A stretch of DNA of 64,000 nt from Poa pratensis (GCA_947311845.1 CAMZMU010000117.1:71085444-71149443), one strand, 5' to 3'. Numbered from the stretch's first letter, positions 43,391-54,188 are shown. Numbers and translations: made by a program. Notes: generated by a model not told the origin, from the letters alone.

Positions 43391-44316
43391 TGTCGTGTCT
43401 CGTTGCACGGACACCGGGAGTATAGGATACCCCCTTTTAGGTTTGGCACGGGGCGCGAAGGTGGCTGAGAATCGTCTTCTTGGGCGGAGTCTAGATCTAA
43501 CTCTCCTCTCCACGATCAAAGCATGCAACCAAAGGGACACAAGGAGCTACCCAGGTTCAGGCCGCCCGGAGGCTAAAAGCCCTACTCCTGCATGTCTGGA
43601 TTGATGGGTTCTTCATAGTGTGGCTTACAATGGAACCTCCCGGACAGGGTACCCGGAAGGGTTTTGGCTGGAGGTAGAAGAAGGACAGATCCTGACCCGG
43701 AGGAGATCACCTTCCTCTCTACCTTCGCAACCCTAGTCTAGTCTTGCTCTGGTTCTAGCTTGTGCTTGTCCTTGCTTCGACCTCTCCTCCTCCGTGCCTT
43801 GGTCCTCCTTTTATAGGCTAAGGGGTTGCCACAGGGTCACGTGAGGGGCGTGAGGGACCTTCGGGAGAAGGACCCTCCTCATCTAGTTTAGGGAGACGTG
43901 GCCTCTCCTCAGCCTAGCGTCTCCTTTGGGTTAGGTGGGAGCGTCCGCCTTGGGGTGGACAGGAGCTGACACCACCACGGGACGTGCTTCCCGCCCGCGC
44001 TGCCTTCGCCTTGCTTCCCAAGTCTTCCGCGGTGAGGTGGAGTGCTTATCCACAGGGACGTGGGGAGTACCCGAGAGGGAGCCTGGCCTCCTGCCGGGAA
44101 CTCGGGCTCTCGGGTCCTTCCTGGCCTTCTTGCTTGGTTCGGGGACCCGAAGGTCCCCAGGACCGGAGCCCTTAGTCGACGTAGGCCATGCGTGTCTTGA
44201 CGGTGAACCCGCCAGCTTGACTTGAGTCTTGGTCTTGTCCATCTTCATCTTGGGCCCACATGGGGTGGACCCACTTTGGCAGTACTAGGGGAACCCCATG
44301 TTCCACTGTTGCGACA
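43391..44316 (-). repeat. Element C 3' LTR
   Basis: 926 bases, TGTCGTGTCTCG to GTTGCGACA (TGTCG/CGACA inverted ends). Minus-strand TATAAAAG at 43808-43815. Contains a ~15-base segment (near 43902-43918) missing from the 5' LTR. Confidence 0.95.
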
Positions 44317-44326
44317 GTAGCCCCCG
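44317..44326 (-). other. Element C polypurine tract
   Basis: Minus-strand CGGGGGCTAC abuts the 3' LTR, identical to that of element A. Confidence 0.7.
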
Positions 44327-44538
44327 GGCATGGTCCCGGCGGCTCTTGCTCCAGCTGCCGGGGCCATGGCCTAAAGATAGGTCAAAGTGGGTCCCGGGCA
44401 CCTGGTCTTCCTTGCTCTGCTTCATTGATGGCCTTGAAGGTCTTGGAGTTACTCCGCTCGGGGGAATAACTGCGGGGGCCCCTCGATTCCCACTAACGGA
44501 AGAACCGAGGAGACGCTTGACAGAGGCACCGCCGTGGC

Positions 44539-44546
44539 TATAAAAG
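44539..44546 (+). promoter_or_regulatory. TATA box of the B3-domain gene in element C
   Basis: TATAAAAG in GTGGCTATAAAAGCG, about 85 bases upstream of ATG 44624, in GC-rich surroundings. Its spacing and sequence suit a plant core promoter on the strand opposite to gag-pol. Confidence 0.65.
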
Positions 44547-44623
44547 CGAGGCGCACCCCTGGCTTTTTCGTTCATCTTCTTCCTCAGTCCAACTCCAGGC
44601 CTCCCCACAAGCTGCCAGCGCCA

Positions 44624-45207
44624 ATGGCGAGAGCGAGGAGAGGAGTTGGGCGCCCTCGTACTTCTTCAGCTGCTGCGGAGAGTGGCCCCTCCACTCGTGG
44701 TCGAGCTGTTCCGCGAGGTCGTGGGATTCGCGGTCGCGGCGGCCGTGGAGGCCGCGGCACCGCTGCCCCCTCCTAGGAGCATGGTTCATACCAGCTTCGC
44801 GCCGTTCGAGTTCGTCGTGGATCTGAACCGCAGGCCTCGCAGCCGGCTTCTCCTGCCGGATTCCTTCGCGATGGCGACGGAGGACATCGGACCCTCCGGC
44901 TTCTGGCTGCAGTGGAAGGCTGCCCCAATGGCCCCTCCTGGGCCATGGCGGAGCGCACCACTGAAGGCGCCATGCTTCTGGGTCCGGGGTGGAAGTCGTT
45001 CTCCCGTGCCCGCCGCCTGTCCAGGGGGCAGTGCTTGGTGTTCCGGTACGACGGAGATGCACGCTCTCCGTGAAGATCTTCGGTGTCGATGGCGGACGCG
45101 TGGAGTGCTGCATGGAGAGCAGCAGCGGCAGCTCGAGCTCCTACGACGAGGATGAAGATGAGGAAAACTCATCTGACATCAAGGTCGAGGGGAGCTCGTC
45201 TTCCTGA
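44624..45207 (+). pseudogene. B3 DNA-binding domain gene carried by element C
   Basis: Starts ATG 44624 (MARARRGVGRPRTSS) with an Arg/Gly-rich tail, then in shifted frames a plant B3 domain. From 44781 it reads MVHTSFAPFEFVVDLNRRPR and RLLLPDSFAMATEDIGPSGF (first half), and from about 44945 GPGWKSFSRARRLSRGQCLV followed by FRYDGDA, then VKIFGVDGGRVECCMESS (second half). The W-x2-F, GQ-LVFRY and KIF-x5-G signatures are those of B3 folds of REM type, which bind DNA in plant transcription factors. A Ser/acidic tail (YDEDEDEENSSDIK) ends at 45207. Frame changes near 44776, 44925 and 45060 make it a pseudogene, though the frames may be affected by indel errors. Its opposite orientation and own TATA suggest a captured host gene or retrogene. 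Identification from motifs only. Confidence 0.72.
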
Positions 45208-45505
45208 AGGCGAGGAGCTTCGGACGGGCGCCATGGAGATCTCGTTGACCTCCTCCTTGGCGGCCTTGACGACGTATTCTGGAAGTAGCGTCTTCCATTG
45301 TACGGCGGTGCTCCTTGCTCGACGGGAGCCAACCTTTTTGTTGTAAAAAAGATCGTCCCCTTGTAGTCCTTGTAAATGAAGAAGATCTTGTTTTCCTCCT
45401 TGTCTTCGTGTCGCGTCCGTGTGAATGAGAACGAGTTTTTTGCAAAACGCGCTCCCATTACTGCAGCAGCCGTAGCGTCAAGGGGTAGGTGGAGCGTGGG
45501 AGGCC

Positions 45506-45513
45506 TATAAAAG
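45506..45513 (+). promoter_or_regulatory. TATA box of the second small gene in element C
   Basis: TATAAAAG in GGCCTATAAAAGACC, about 90 bases upstream of ATG 45597, mirroring the arrangement upstream of the B3 gene. Confidence 0.6.
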
Positions 45514-45596
45514 ACCATCCAGACTCCACCCCTTCGCCACATCTTCTCGCCTTGCTCCGCTCCTCTTCTTCCTTTGCCTCCCCGTCCCGCAGAACA

Positions 45597-46068
45597 ATGT
45601 CCGGCGAAGCAGAGAGGGCCTTGTCCGATGTGTCGACGGCGGAGTCCGTCTTTCGAGGAGCGGCGGAGGCACCCAGCGAAGCTGGAGCCCGAGCCACTAG
45701 AAAGGACGAGGTCGTTCCTCGCCCTCGGTCTCCTTGGTTTTCCCCGCGGTGGGGAACATCGCCGGTTCTGCTGCCATGGAGGCATCGGTGGCTGGCGACC
45801 CGGAAGGACACCATCAAGATGGAGCTGTGGAAGGAGGCCGCAGGCAATCAGAGATTGATCCGCCTCCTCTGCGATCTTGACGATGTCTTCAAGGTAAGGC
45901 TGCTTGGCAATACGACCCTTGGGAAGATCCTGCGCCTTGACTCGATTTCTTCCCTTCGTACAGGATGAGGAAGACATCATGGATAAGTTCGTGGACCACG
46001 TGCACCTCCTCTGCAGCCAGCATGTGCCGGGGTTTGCCCGGAAGTTCCCCGGCCCATGGGACCCCTGA
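45597..46068 (+). CDS. Hypothetical two-exon protein carried by element C
   Basis: ATG 45597 (MSGEAERALSDVSTAES) opens an exon ending LLCDLDDVFK at about 45892; GTAAGG begins an apparent intron to TTCGTACAG at 45963, and the second exon reads DEEDIMDKFVDHVHLLCSQH to the stop TGA at 46066-46068. The predicted protein is about 133 residues, basic in the middle (ATRKDEVVPRPRSPWF), with no domain I recognise. There is no internal stop, unlike neighbouring genes. An AATAAA at 46135-46140 could serve polyadenylation. It may be part of the same captured segment as the B3 gene or a native extra ORF of this family. Intron ends read by eye. Confidence 0.5.
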
Positions 46069-47092
46069 AGATCCTGCGCGAATGCCCTCCTTCATCCCAG
46101 GCGTCCCCGGGAGTCCGGAGTTCACCCGGCAGGCAATAAAACAGAAACAGAGCTGCACAGCCAGGAGCCCTGAGCTGGCCTTAGTAGCATAGGCTAGATA
46201 TGTATCCAGGAAAAGCTTCGACTGAATGTAATCAGAATTGTAAATTCAGAATGTAAGTTCAGATGAATGCAATCCTAGGGCTCAACTCCCGGGGTCATTT
46301 CCCAAACCTCCCTTGCACTAACGCGCCGTCAAGTTTTCTGAGGAGATCTCTTAGGTGACAAGTACTCTAACCGCCTGCACCGGTAGCAGCACCCCTAAGA
46401 GCACTATGCCTTCCGGGAGTCCACTCCACAGCCACGGGTACTAGGCCAGAAGGGAAATCTGACCGTTCGCCGGGGAGGACGCATTACCCCCGCAAAGGTT
46501 CTCATCAACTGTCAAGCATGCGCAGGTTGGTGGTATATTGACTCCGAGCGAGATATTATGCCTAGAATGCAAGATGCACATGCAAAGACTTAGCTGGTTT
46601 TTGCCGTGCCTTGATCTACTCTGTCCTTCCCGGGTATCCAGCTCCTGAGCCGCTCTTCAGCATCCATTCCTGTCCCGGGAGAGGCGCTACACACAACACA
46701 CTTTCAGTAGGAAAAGAATGGACCCTCCCTTACATGTCGTGAAAGTGTTTCATCCGGAGCAACCCGCAAGCAAAGTTGAATGTGCATTTCTGTGTTTAGG
46801 TTCTTTAAAACACAGCACTGCCCGTTCCACTTCTTACCGCGGCAGTACGGCACGATCAGGTGGCAGCGCCTACTGATAGGCTACTCGCGCTCGACCTGTC
46901 AGCCACCGGCACCATGTCAGCCCCCTGCTTGGGGGTTGTTACGGATAACACACTTCACGACAACAAGAGAGGCTCACGGAATTGAAAAACTTATCTTTTA
47001 TTCCTTGGCGACGATTCTTACACCCTTATACAGAACACTAGCCCCTTGGGCGTGCTTAGTTGACTCGAACTATCTGCGATTCATGTTCGTAT
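46069..47092. other. Element C spacer between the cargo genes and integrase
   Basis: About 1 kb without coding features. It contains AATAAA (46135-46140) and AT-rich sequence near 46200-46270 consistent with a 3' UTR of the plus-strand gene; the rest is mixed-composition internal sequence up to the integrase stop at 47093. Confidence 0.5.
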
Positions 47093-50000
47093 TCAGGGGT
47101 AGAATTTCCGGAGATTCTCGATGTTCCAGGCGTTGCCCTCCGGCCTGCCTTTCTCGTCCTCCAGATAAACAGCTCCGGGTCTCAGGGTATGCGTCACCCG
47201 ATAAGGTCCTTCCCACTTGGAGGACAGCTTGTTCATGTTATCAAGCTTCTGCTTCTTGCGGAGAACCAGGTCTCCGGGTTCCAGTACCCGTGAACGGATA
47301 TGGCGATCATGATAGCGGCGGAGCCCTTGCTGGTATCGAGCAGATCGTAAGGAAGCTCGGCACCGCACCTCTTCCAGGAAGTTGATGTCATCAATCCTCC
47401 TCTCAGCTTGTGCGTCTTCATCATAGGCAAGTACCCGGGGGATCCATGCCTGAGCTCTGTTGGCAAGACGGCTTCTGCTCCATAGACAAGGAAGAATGGT
47501 GTTTCTTGAGTGGCTCTGCTTGGTGTGGTTCTGAGGGACCACAAGACACTTGGTAGATGCTCAATCCAGTTCTTGCCCTTGTCTTCTAACTTGTCAAAGG
47601 CCTTGGTCTTCAAACCCTTTAGGACCTCCGCATTGGCTCGCTCCACTTGCCCATTGCACCTTGGGTAGGACACCGAGGCAAAACACACCTTGATTCCCAG
47701 CTCTTCACAGAAGTTGAGGAAGGATCGGCTTGTGAACTGAGAGCCATTGTCCGTTATGATTCTGTTGGGTACTCCGAAGCGGTACACGATCCCTTCAATG
47801 AACTTGATGGCTGCTTGAGCTGTCTGTCTTGGTACTGGCATCACTTCCACCCACTTTGTGAACTTGTCGATGGCCACGAAAAGGTATTCATGGCCCCCGA
47901 CAGACTTCGGTATCTTCCCACGATGTCCAGCCCCCAGACCGCGAACGGCCAGGAGATTGGAATTGGCTGCAGAGCTTGCGCCGGCTGATGTATGTTCTTC
48001 GCATAGTACTGGCAGGCTTCACAGGTCTTGACTAGCTGCTCCGCATCACTGAGGACTGTTGGCCAGTAGAACCCGTGACGAAAAACTTTACCCGCCAGTG
48101 ATCTTGATGCCACATGACTTGAACATGTGCCTCGTGGATGTCCCGTAGCAGTACTTGGCCTTGTTCTTGAGGGATGCAGCGGAGCTTGACTCCGTTGTCC
48201 CGTCGCCGGTAGAGCTCGCCGTCGATCATGACGTAGAGCTTGGCTTGACGAGCCACCCGCTCGGCGTCGTGATCGTCCTCCGGGAGGGCGTGCTCCATGA
48301 TGTACTTGACGATGTCCCGGGCCCAGGGTGGGTGGGTTCCTTCCACCGGTAGCACCATCCGACGGAAAGAAAGCATAGCTTCCTCCGCTGGAGGGGCTGC
48401 CGGGTCTTGAGCTTCTGGGCTGGCTACCCGTGTTGTCGAGGTAGAAGGGTCGCCAGCCCCCGGCGCAGATCTTGTCGCGAGCCTCTCGGGTGGGATCGAA
48501 GGTCGCCTGAGGACCTCGATGTAGATCCCGGGAGGCACTGGTTCTTGCTTGGACGCCACCTGCGATAGCTCATCCGCGGCCGTGTTTTCTCCCCGTGGGA
48601 CGTACACAGCCCGGAAGTTGTCGAAGCGCCGCTGCAGCTTCCAGACCTCTTCAACGTATGGTGCCATCTGAGGGCACGCGTACTCCTTGTTCACTTGTTT
48701 GATGACTAACTGAGAGTCACCCTTGACGACGATCTTGTTGATGCCGAGGCCGACGGCAGCACGAAGTCCTGCGAGCAGGCCCTCGTACTCCGCCGTGTTG
48801 TTGGAGATGTTCCCTTGGTAGTGCATCTGGACGACGTACTTCAGCCGGTCCCCGGTTGGTGAGGTTAGGACAACCCCAGCACCTCCTTTCCCCTTGGTGT
48901 AGGAGCCGTCGAAGTGCATGGTCCAGGCGCTAGGATCTTCCTTCCCGGGGAGGCAGGTTTCCTCTTCCGGGTCGTCGAACGCCGTCTCGGTCCACTCGGC
49001 CGTGAAATCCGCCAGCGCCTGACTCTTGATGTTGTCCGTGTGCTCGAACTTGAGACCGAAACCTTGAAGCTCCATGGCCCACCATGATATGCGACCAGTG
49101 GCAAGTGGGTTCTCCAGGGGGCTTCTTAGGTTGTACTTGGACACCACCGTGATGGGATGGCTTTGGAAGTACGGCCTCATCTTGCGGGAGGCAATGAGGA
49201 TTGCCAGCAGCAGCTTCTGCATCATGGGGTACCGCTCCCGGGCGTCGCGCAGCACTGCGCTGACGAAGTAGACCGGGTGCTGCACCTTGCGGGTCGCCGA
49301 GTCCTGAGAGGGCTCGGCTTCCTCCACGTCGACGTCTTGGGGTGGGGACGAGGTAGCCCCCGGCGAAGTCTCGTCGGAGGGAGATTCTCCATTCCCGACG
49401 GGCTCCGCGCCGCTGGTGAGGTTGCAGTGACGTCAGGATCGTGAGACCCCTGGTCACCCGGCAGCCTTTTCTTGCACGGTTGTCCCGGGAGAGAGTTCCC
49501 GGGTCGCTTGCCCTTGATCTTGCTTGACTTCTTCGGAGGAGCGTCACGCTCTACCACAAGCACAGCGCTGATCACCTGGTTGGTGGCAGCAATGTACAGT
49601 AGTAGGGGCTCCTTCTCTTCTGGTGCCACGAGGATTGGTGGCGAGGCGAGGTAGCGCTTAAGGGACTGCAGGGCTTCCTCGGCCTCGGAGGTCCACTCCA
49701 CGGGGCCTGATTTCTTGAGCAGCCTGAAGAACGGTAAGGCCCGCTCCCCAAGCCTTGAGATGAAGCGCCCGAGTGCAGTGATGCACCCGTTGAGGCGCTG
49801 TACGTCCTTGACCCGCCGGGGCGCCTCCATGCGCTCGATTGCCTTGATTTTGTCCGGATTCGCCTCGATCCCTCGGTGAGAGACCAGGAAACCCAGCAGC
49901 TTGCCGGAGGGGACCCCGAACACGCACTTGTCGGGGTTGAGCTTGAAGTTGACCCGGCGGAGGTTCTCGAAGGTCTCGTGCAGGTCTTGGATGAGGGAGT

Positions 50001-50625
50001 CCTTGTACCGGGTCTTGACCACGATGTCGTCGATGTACGCTTCAACGTTGCGGCCCAGCTGTGACCCAAGGCATGCTTGCATTGCGCGCTGGAAGGTAGC
50101 GCCGGCGTTCCGGAGGCCAAAAGGCATCCGGGTGTAGCAGTAGCAGCCCTTGGGAGTGATGAAGGCCGTCTTCTCTTGGTCCTCGAGTGACATCATGATC
50201 TGGTGGTACCCGGAGAAGGCGTCCAAGAAACACAGCAGCTCGCACCCGGCCGTGGAATCCACGATCATGTCGATCCGCGGCAGGGGGAAAGGGTCCTTGG
50301 GACAGGCCTTATTCAGGTCTGTGAAGTCGATGCAGAGTCTCCACTTGAAGGTCATGGGTTTCGGTACCACCACGGGGTTGGCCACCCAGCTTGGGTGGGG
50401 AACCGACCGGATGACACCAGCTTCTATCAACTTGTCCACCTCGGCGATGATGAATTCCAGCTTTTCCTTGCTTTGGTTCCGGAGAACCTGCTTCACGGGG
50501 CGAGCCCCCGGATTGACCGCCAGTTTGTGCTCGATCACCTCCCTTGGAACGCCGGGTAAACCTGACGCCTCCCACGCGAAGACGTCAGAGTTTTCCCGAA
50601 GGAAGGCGACGAGCGCGCTTTCCTA
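47093..50625 (-). pseudogene. pol: Element C RT-RNase H-integrase
   Basis: Follows UAG 50623-50625 with ESALVAFLRENSDVFAWEAS and a long open RT frame: LNKACPKDPFPLPRIDMIVD, SGYHQIMM and catalytic YIDD at 50026-50037. After AVLVVERD there is a Lys/Pro/Ser-rich insert of about 85-90 codons (about 49290-49555), with a frameshift inside, before VYFVSAVLRDARERYPMMQK. Second RNase H: MHFDGSYTKGKGGAGVVL and NNTAEYEGLLAGLRAAVGLG. Integrase: zinc-binding CEACQYYAKNIHQPAQAL, core with WGLDIVGRY, NRIITDNGSQFTSR and CNGQVERANAEVL, ending NIENLRKFYP at 47093. Frameshifts near 48120, 47880 and 47450. The order and double RNase H indicate Tat lineage. Confidence 0.92.
50623..50625 (-). promoter_or_regulatory. 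Conserved in-frame UAG between protease and RT (element C)
   Basis: Minus strand LTDK-UAG-ESALVAF; TAGGAAAGCGCGCT is identical to A and F. RT downstream is open for more than 430 codons, so a lone stop just before it suggests translational control rather than decay. Confidence 0.62.
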
Positions 50626-53202
50626 TTTGTCGGTGAGGCGGGCGCCGATGGTGATGGAGCGAACTCCGTCGCTGGTTAGCGCCACCTTCTTGGTCAGCTG
50701 CGGATCGCCATGGAATGGCGCCTTCTTGGGGGAGTAGATGTGGAGCCCCCGGGTGCCCTTCGCCCCCGGGGAGCCCCATCATCATCCTCCTGTACACCTT
50801 GAGGGACATCCGCCGTGGTTGCCACTGTCTGGTCGATGTCGGCCTTGACCTTGATCACACCCCACGGCGCCGGAATCTTCAGCATGTTGTAGGCGAAGTG
50901 GGAGACGGCCATGAACTTGGCCAGAGCAGGTCTGCCAAGTATGCCGTTGTACGGTAGCGGAGTGTCGGCGATGTCGAAGACGATTTCCTCGGTGCGGAAG
51001 TTCTTGGAGTCGCCGAAGGTGACCGGAAGGGTGATCTTCCCGAGGGGTCGAGTAACACTTCCGTTCACGCCTTGGAACACCCCGGTGTCTTGCAGGCGAG
51101 ACAGGGGTTTGAAGGATAGCCAGGACCTTCGCCGTCAGCAAGTTGAGGCTGGAGCCTCCGTCGACCAGCATCTTGGTGACCTTGTAGTTGTGGATGACGG
51201 GCGACACGATCAGCGGCAGGGTCCCGACCCCGGCAGTGTTTGCAGGGTGGTCTTCTGGGTCGAAGGTGATGACTTGGCTAGACCAGTCCAGGGGCTTGGA
51301 CGGAGCAGAAGCAACCGCGTTCAGCTCCCGGACAAGTCTCTTGCAGGCGCCGTTGGAGGGAGGCAGAGAAGACCCTCCGTGGATGCACCCGACAACTCCA
51401 GTGACTTCTTGATACTTGCCGCCGTTGCCTCCTTGGGGAGCCGGAGCTTCCCCGTTGCCGCCGTGGGTGGCCTCCGGAGTGTGTACCCGCGACCACCTTG
51501 GCCGCCGCGTCCTCCTCCACGGCCCCCGCGGCCACCGCCTCGGTTCCATCCACGGCCGCCTCCGCCTTGGCGACCCGTGGGACAGTCACGAGCGATGTGC
51601 CCGGCAGTGCCGCAGTTGTAGCAACCGTCTTGACTGACCCCATCAGCTCGACGTTGCTCCCGGATGGCGAGGTTCTTGAGCATGCGGCAGTCCTTGAGCA
51701 AGTGGTTGCCTTCTGGATGGATGTGGCACCAGGGATCACCTTCTTCCTCGGAAGTCGGCGCGGCTTGGTCTTCTTCGGAAGAGGCTCGGTGACGAAGATC
51801 CGCTTGTCGGGTCCAGGGTCCCGCTTCTTGTTCTTGGCTGGAGCGACCTTGTCCTCGGGTTCATCCTCCCCGGGGAACTTGGCTCCTTCTTCAGCTCGAG
51901 CGCACCGATCTGCAAGCTCCCAGAGCTTACGAGCAGACTCGACGCGATGGATGCTCAGCTTCTCGCGCATCTTGGGGTTGCGGACGTTGGCGTGGAAGGA
52001 CTGGATCACCAACTCCTCCTTGATGCACGGGATGGTGTTCATCTTCTGGGTGAAGCGCTGGATGAACTTGCGGAGAGTTTCACCCGGCAGCTGCTTGAAG
52101 TCGTGGAGATCACTGGGAGCCCCCGGGCGCTCGTACCCGCCTTGGAAAGCCCCCAGAAACTGCTCCTTCAGTGCCCGCCAGGAACGGATGGAGCACTTGG
52201 GAAGGTTGAGAAGCCAAGTCTGGGCGTCTCCCTTCAGGGCCAACGGGAACCAGTTGGCCATCATGACCTCGTCGGCCCCGGCAACCATCGCAGCAAGAGA
52301 GTAGATCTGCAGAAAGTCCCGGGGGTTCGTGGTGCCGTCGTAGCGGAGAACGTCGATCTTGAATTTCTTGGGCCAGTTGAAGTGGCGGAACTCGGGCGAG
52401 GGCGAGGCAGCCTTCGGCGAGGTCGATGCCCCGATCTTCCCGGCGGTGACGTTCTCGGCGACGCTCGATGCGGGTGCGCATATCCTCGTTCTGACGGCTG
52501 TTGAGCTCGTCACGAAGATCTGGGTTGCGCGAGGTAGACGACCCGATGGAGATGGCCTCGCCGTGATCGCGGTTTAGCCGATCAGCCATCGGTGGCGCGG
52601 TGCGAGGAGGCGCCGTCTTGGCTTGACGTTCACCACGAGGCTGGCCTCGCGGATCACGTGTCTTGTCTTGTGCTGCTCCGGGATTGTCGACGGTGGGAGC
52701 TTGAGTGGGTTCGACCCACGGACCACCATCGGCGAAGTCGAGGAGCCTCTCGACGCGAGTCCTCCATTCTTGGTAGACCTTGGGATCGCCGCTGCTTGGA
52801 GGGAACTGCATCAGGGCCTTGGCAGCGACTAGAGCATCATGGCGAGCTTGCACGTCCGAAGGCGAGTGCGCGGAGGTCTTGCTCTTGGATGCTCGTGGAT
52901 CCCCGCTGGGGCGAACGCCGTGGTTCCCTCCTCCAGCGGTGGGCTCCTTGCCGGTGCCGTTGCAGACGCTCTTCTCCCCCGAGCGAGGAGGAGGCATGGT
53001 GGCGCCCTTTGGAGCCGCCGCTCCGCCAGGGCCGTTGTCCTTGTCTGACCGTCCACTTCGTCCGGCGCCACCCTCTCCATGGGAGGCGGGGACGGAGAGA
53101 CGCTCCGCCGTGCGCCAGCAGCACGACGTTCAGCTGAAGCTTGAGTGCGTGAGGGAAGACCGGCTTGGACGCCGCAGGATCTCCCTTCTTCCTCGGAGGC
53201 AT
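50626..53202 (-). pseudogene. gag: Element C gag-protease
   Basis: ATG 53202 (MPPRKKGDPAASKP) begins about 50 bases after the primer site. An N-terminal variable part with a frameshift near 52990 leads to the gag core at about 52420-51900 (FKIDVLRYDGTTNPRDFLQI; DAQTWLLNLPKCSIRSW). It has two zinc fingers: C-x2-H-x4-H-x4-C at 51687-51728 and a canonical CCHC (CYNCGTAGHIARDC) at 51582-51623, then Gly/Arg-rich repeats. The protease has TKMLVDGGSSLNLL near 51150 and NGILGRPALAKFMA near 50930. Frame changes near 52500, 51730, 51110 and 50790. Gag would bind RNA and form particles; the frame reaches the conserved UAG. Confidence 0.85.
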
Positions 53203-53253
53203 GCTTGACGAAGAACTTGCCGATGAACTTGATGAAGATGAACCAGCGCTTGC

Positions 53254-53272
53254 GCCCCTACCTGGCGCGCCA
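53254..53272 (-). other. Element C primer binding site
   Basis: Minus-strand TGGCGCGCCAGGTAGGGGC starts two bases inside the 5' LTR end. Element A has nearly the same site. The tRNA is not assigned. Confidence 0.8.
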
Positions 53273-53274
53273 GA

Positions 53275-54188
53275 TGTCGTGTCTCGTTGCACGGACACCG
53301 GGAGTATAGGATACCCCCTTTTAGGTTCGGCACGGGGCGCGAAGGAGGCTGAGAATCGTCTTCTTGGGCGGAGTCTAGATCAAGCTCTCCTCTCCACGAT
53401 CAAAGCATGCAACCAAAGGGACACAAGGAGCTACCCAGGTTCAGGCCGCCCGGAGGCTAAAAGCCCTACTCCTGCATGTCTGGATTGATGGGTTCTTCAT
53501 AGTGTGGCTTACAATGGAACCTCCCGGACAGGGTACCCGGAAGGGTTTTGGCTGGAGGTAGAAGAAGGACAGATCCTGACCCGGAGGAGATCACCTTCCT
53601 CTCTACCTTCGCACCCTAGTCTAGTCTTGCTCTGGTTCTAGCTTGTGTTCGTCCTTGCTTCGACCTCTCCCTCCTCCGTGCCTTGGTCCTCCTTTTATAG
53701 GCTAAGGGGTTGCCACAGGGTCACGTGAGGGGCGTGAGGGACCTTCGGGGTGAAGGACCCTCCTCATCTAGTTTAGGGGAGACGTGGCCTCTCCTTTGGG
53801 TTAGGTGGGAGCGTCCGCCTCGGGGTGGACAGGAGCTGACACCACCACGGGACGTGCTTCCCGCCCGCGCTGCCTTCGCCTTGCTTCCCAAGTCTTCCGC
53901 GGTGAGGTGGAGTGCTTATCCACAGGGACGTGGGGAAGTACCCGAGAGGGAGCCTGGCCTCCTGCCGGGAACTCGGGCTCTCGGGTCCTTCCTGGCCTTC
54001 TTGCTTGGTTCGGGGACCCGGAAGGTCCCCAGGACCGGAGCCCTTAGTCGACGTAGGCCATGCGTGTCTTGACGGTGAACCCGCCAGCTTGACTTGAGTC
54101 TTGGTCTTGTCCATCTTCATCTTGGGCCCACATGGGGTGGACCCACTTTGGCAGTACTAGGGGAACCCCATGTTCCACTGTTGCGACA
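53275..54188 (-). repeat. Element C 5' LTR
   Basis: 914 bases, matching 43391-44316 with few differences. Minus-strand TATAAAAG at 53692-53699 is the expected promoter of the genomic transcript. Confidence 0.95.
53692..53699 (-). promoter_or_regulatory. TATA box of the element C 5' LTR
   Basis: On the minus strand CCTATAAAAGGAGG; the same sequence is at 43808-43815 in the 3' LTR. Confidence 0.65.

Larger units (their letters stand above)
43391..54188 (-). mobile_element. Element C: Tat-type gypsy retrotransposon carrying a B3-domain gene
   Basis: A 10.8 kb minus-strand element in D. LTRs 43391-44316 (3') and 53275-54188 (5'), TSD CTCTT at 43386-43390 and 54189-54193. Primer site 53254-53272, gag-protease 50626-53202, RT-RNase H-integrase 47093-50625. 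Between integrase and 3' LTR, on the plus strand, are a B3-domain pseudogene (44624-45207) and a second small gene (45597-46068), where A, B and F have the Transposase_28-like gene. The LTRs differ by about eight substitutions and several small indels, including one of about 15 bases. Coding parts have frameshifts; RT is uninterrupted. Confidence 0.93.

Noticed and set aside
43340..44225. ORFs in and near 43340-44608, repeated around 53165-54120
   Set aside because: These are LTR C sequence on both sides, partly running into flanks, without protein features.
46780..47385. Plus-strand ORF of 201 codons
   Set aside because: It overlaps the 3' end of the element C integrase on the other strand and starts in non-coding spacer; no domain.
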